From an uncultured Selenomonadales bacterium (GTDB lineage: Bacteria > Bacillota > Negativicutes > Selenomonadales > Selenomonadaceae), in contig CALFJB010000028.1 in the NCBI GenBank assembly GCA_937877565.1, positions 1 to 6,139 of the forward strand: a stretch of 6,139 nt of DNA, written 5' to 3'. The translations under genes were made by a program, and so were the position numbers. Every line of letters begins with the position of its first letter. The stretch's first letter is position 1. The notes under the pieces are model-generated. The model saw only the letters and a program-made list of their open reading frames with translations. It had not been told where the DNA came from and did no database searches. Below, in pieces: positions 5,862-6,139 of the stretch.

Positions 5862-6139
5862 GCTGATGTATCAGTATATCCACACAATTATTTCTTGTTG
5901 CTCCAAACACGCACACGCACACATTTCCATAATCTTCTTTCCCCGGCATTTCTTTCTCTACTATCACTCTCGCGTGTGCAAGTCTACCAATGCACTCTCC
6001 GATTCCCACCACACAGCCATGCCCACAGCGGAGATATCCAGGGCAAGGCTCTGATGCCCCTCACACACACAGCGGATGCTCTCGTGCGATCTGAATTCAA
6101 ACAGACAAAACCAGTGGCTGGAGTGTGGGCAACGCATGG
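5862..6139. other. Foreign-looking segment, probable chimeric or contaminating DNA
   Basis: From about 5862 to the end the sequence changes character. The bacterial part is full of A- and T-runs and long open frames; this part has CA/TG-rich tracts (CACGCACACGCACACA near 5909, CACACACACA near 6063), pyrimidine-rich stretches on the plus strand, few A/T runs and many stops. The giant gene's frame meets a TGA at 5871-5873 within a few codons of the boundary, and the segment encodes no start, ribosome binding site or signal peptide for it. The best open frame is 5964-6137 on the minus strand (57 residues, MRCPHSSHWFCLFEF...), Cys/His/Trp-rich and unlike the rest; I recognise no family. The style recalls eukaryotic, perhaps protist or animal, DNA, but the source cannot be named from sequence alone. 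Confidence 0.6.

Noticed and set aside
5833..6054. Plus-strand frame of 73 codons crossing the composition boundary
   Set aside because: It spans the probable chimeric junction, is His/Ser-rich from the CA tracts, and has no ribosome binding site or known motif.
1..6139. CRISPR array, insertion sequence, phage or defence module
   Set aside because: No regularly spaced direct repeats, transposase, integrase, nuclease or phage structural motifs were visible in any frame.

Overview
The window looks like a Gram-positive-related anaerobe with moderately AT-rich DNA. The YajC, 5-formyltetrahydrofolate cyclo-ligase and GuaA sequences have a Firmicutes flavour, the promoters are near-consensus sigma-70 type, the tRNA has no encoded CCA, and there is a very large Gly/Ser/Thr/Asn/Asp-rich beta-repeat protein. 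Together these fit a member of the Negativicutes (Selenomonas-like gut or rumen bacteria) best. That placement is inference from style and not proof. The last 270-280 bases do not look like the rest and probably do not belong to this genome.

All convincing bacterial genes are on the minus strand, so the biological reading order runs from high to low coordinates. First comes a giant modular beta-repeat protein with RTX-like features near its C-terminus (2571 to about 5861). Its 5' end is cut off by the foreign-looking segment, and it closes with a clear intrinsic terminator (2502-2536). Next is a near-consensus promoter (2456-2484) driving yajC (preprotein translocase accessory subunit), which overlaps by 14 bases a 5-formyltetrahydrofolate cyclo-ligase gene. 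A full-consensus promoter (1498-1527) then drives tRNA-Asn(GTT) (1411-1483). About 100 bases follow with no gene but with an imperfect nested inverted repeat, then a strong hairpin terminator (1277-1304). Immediately downstream is an FkbM-type SAM-dependent methyltransferase (88-1251). Twelve bases further on, guaA (GMP synthase) begins and runs off the window.

The genes do not form one pathway. yajC and the giant protein both relate to the cell envelope or secretion; the folate gene, guaA and the tRNA are housekeeping; the FkbM methyltransferase is typical of enzymes that decorate surface polysaccharides or small molecules. I see no defence system, CRISPR array, insertion sequence or phage module. 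The points most worth checking are the probable chimeric junction near 5862, the architecture of the giant repeat protein, and the terminator-like hairpin placed directly before the methyltransferase-guaA pair with no obvious promoter between.
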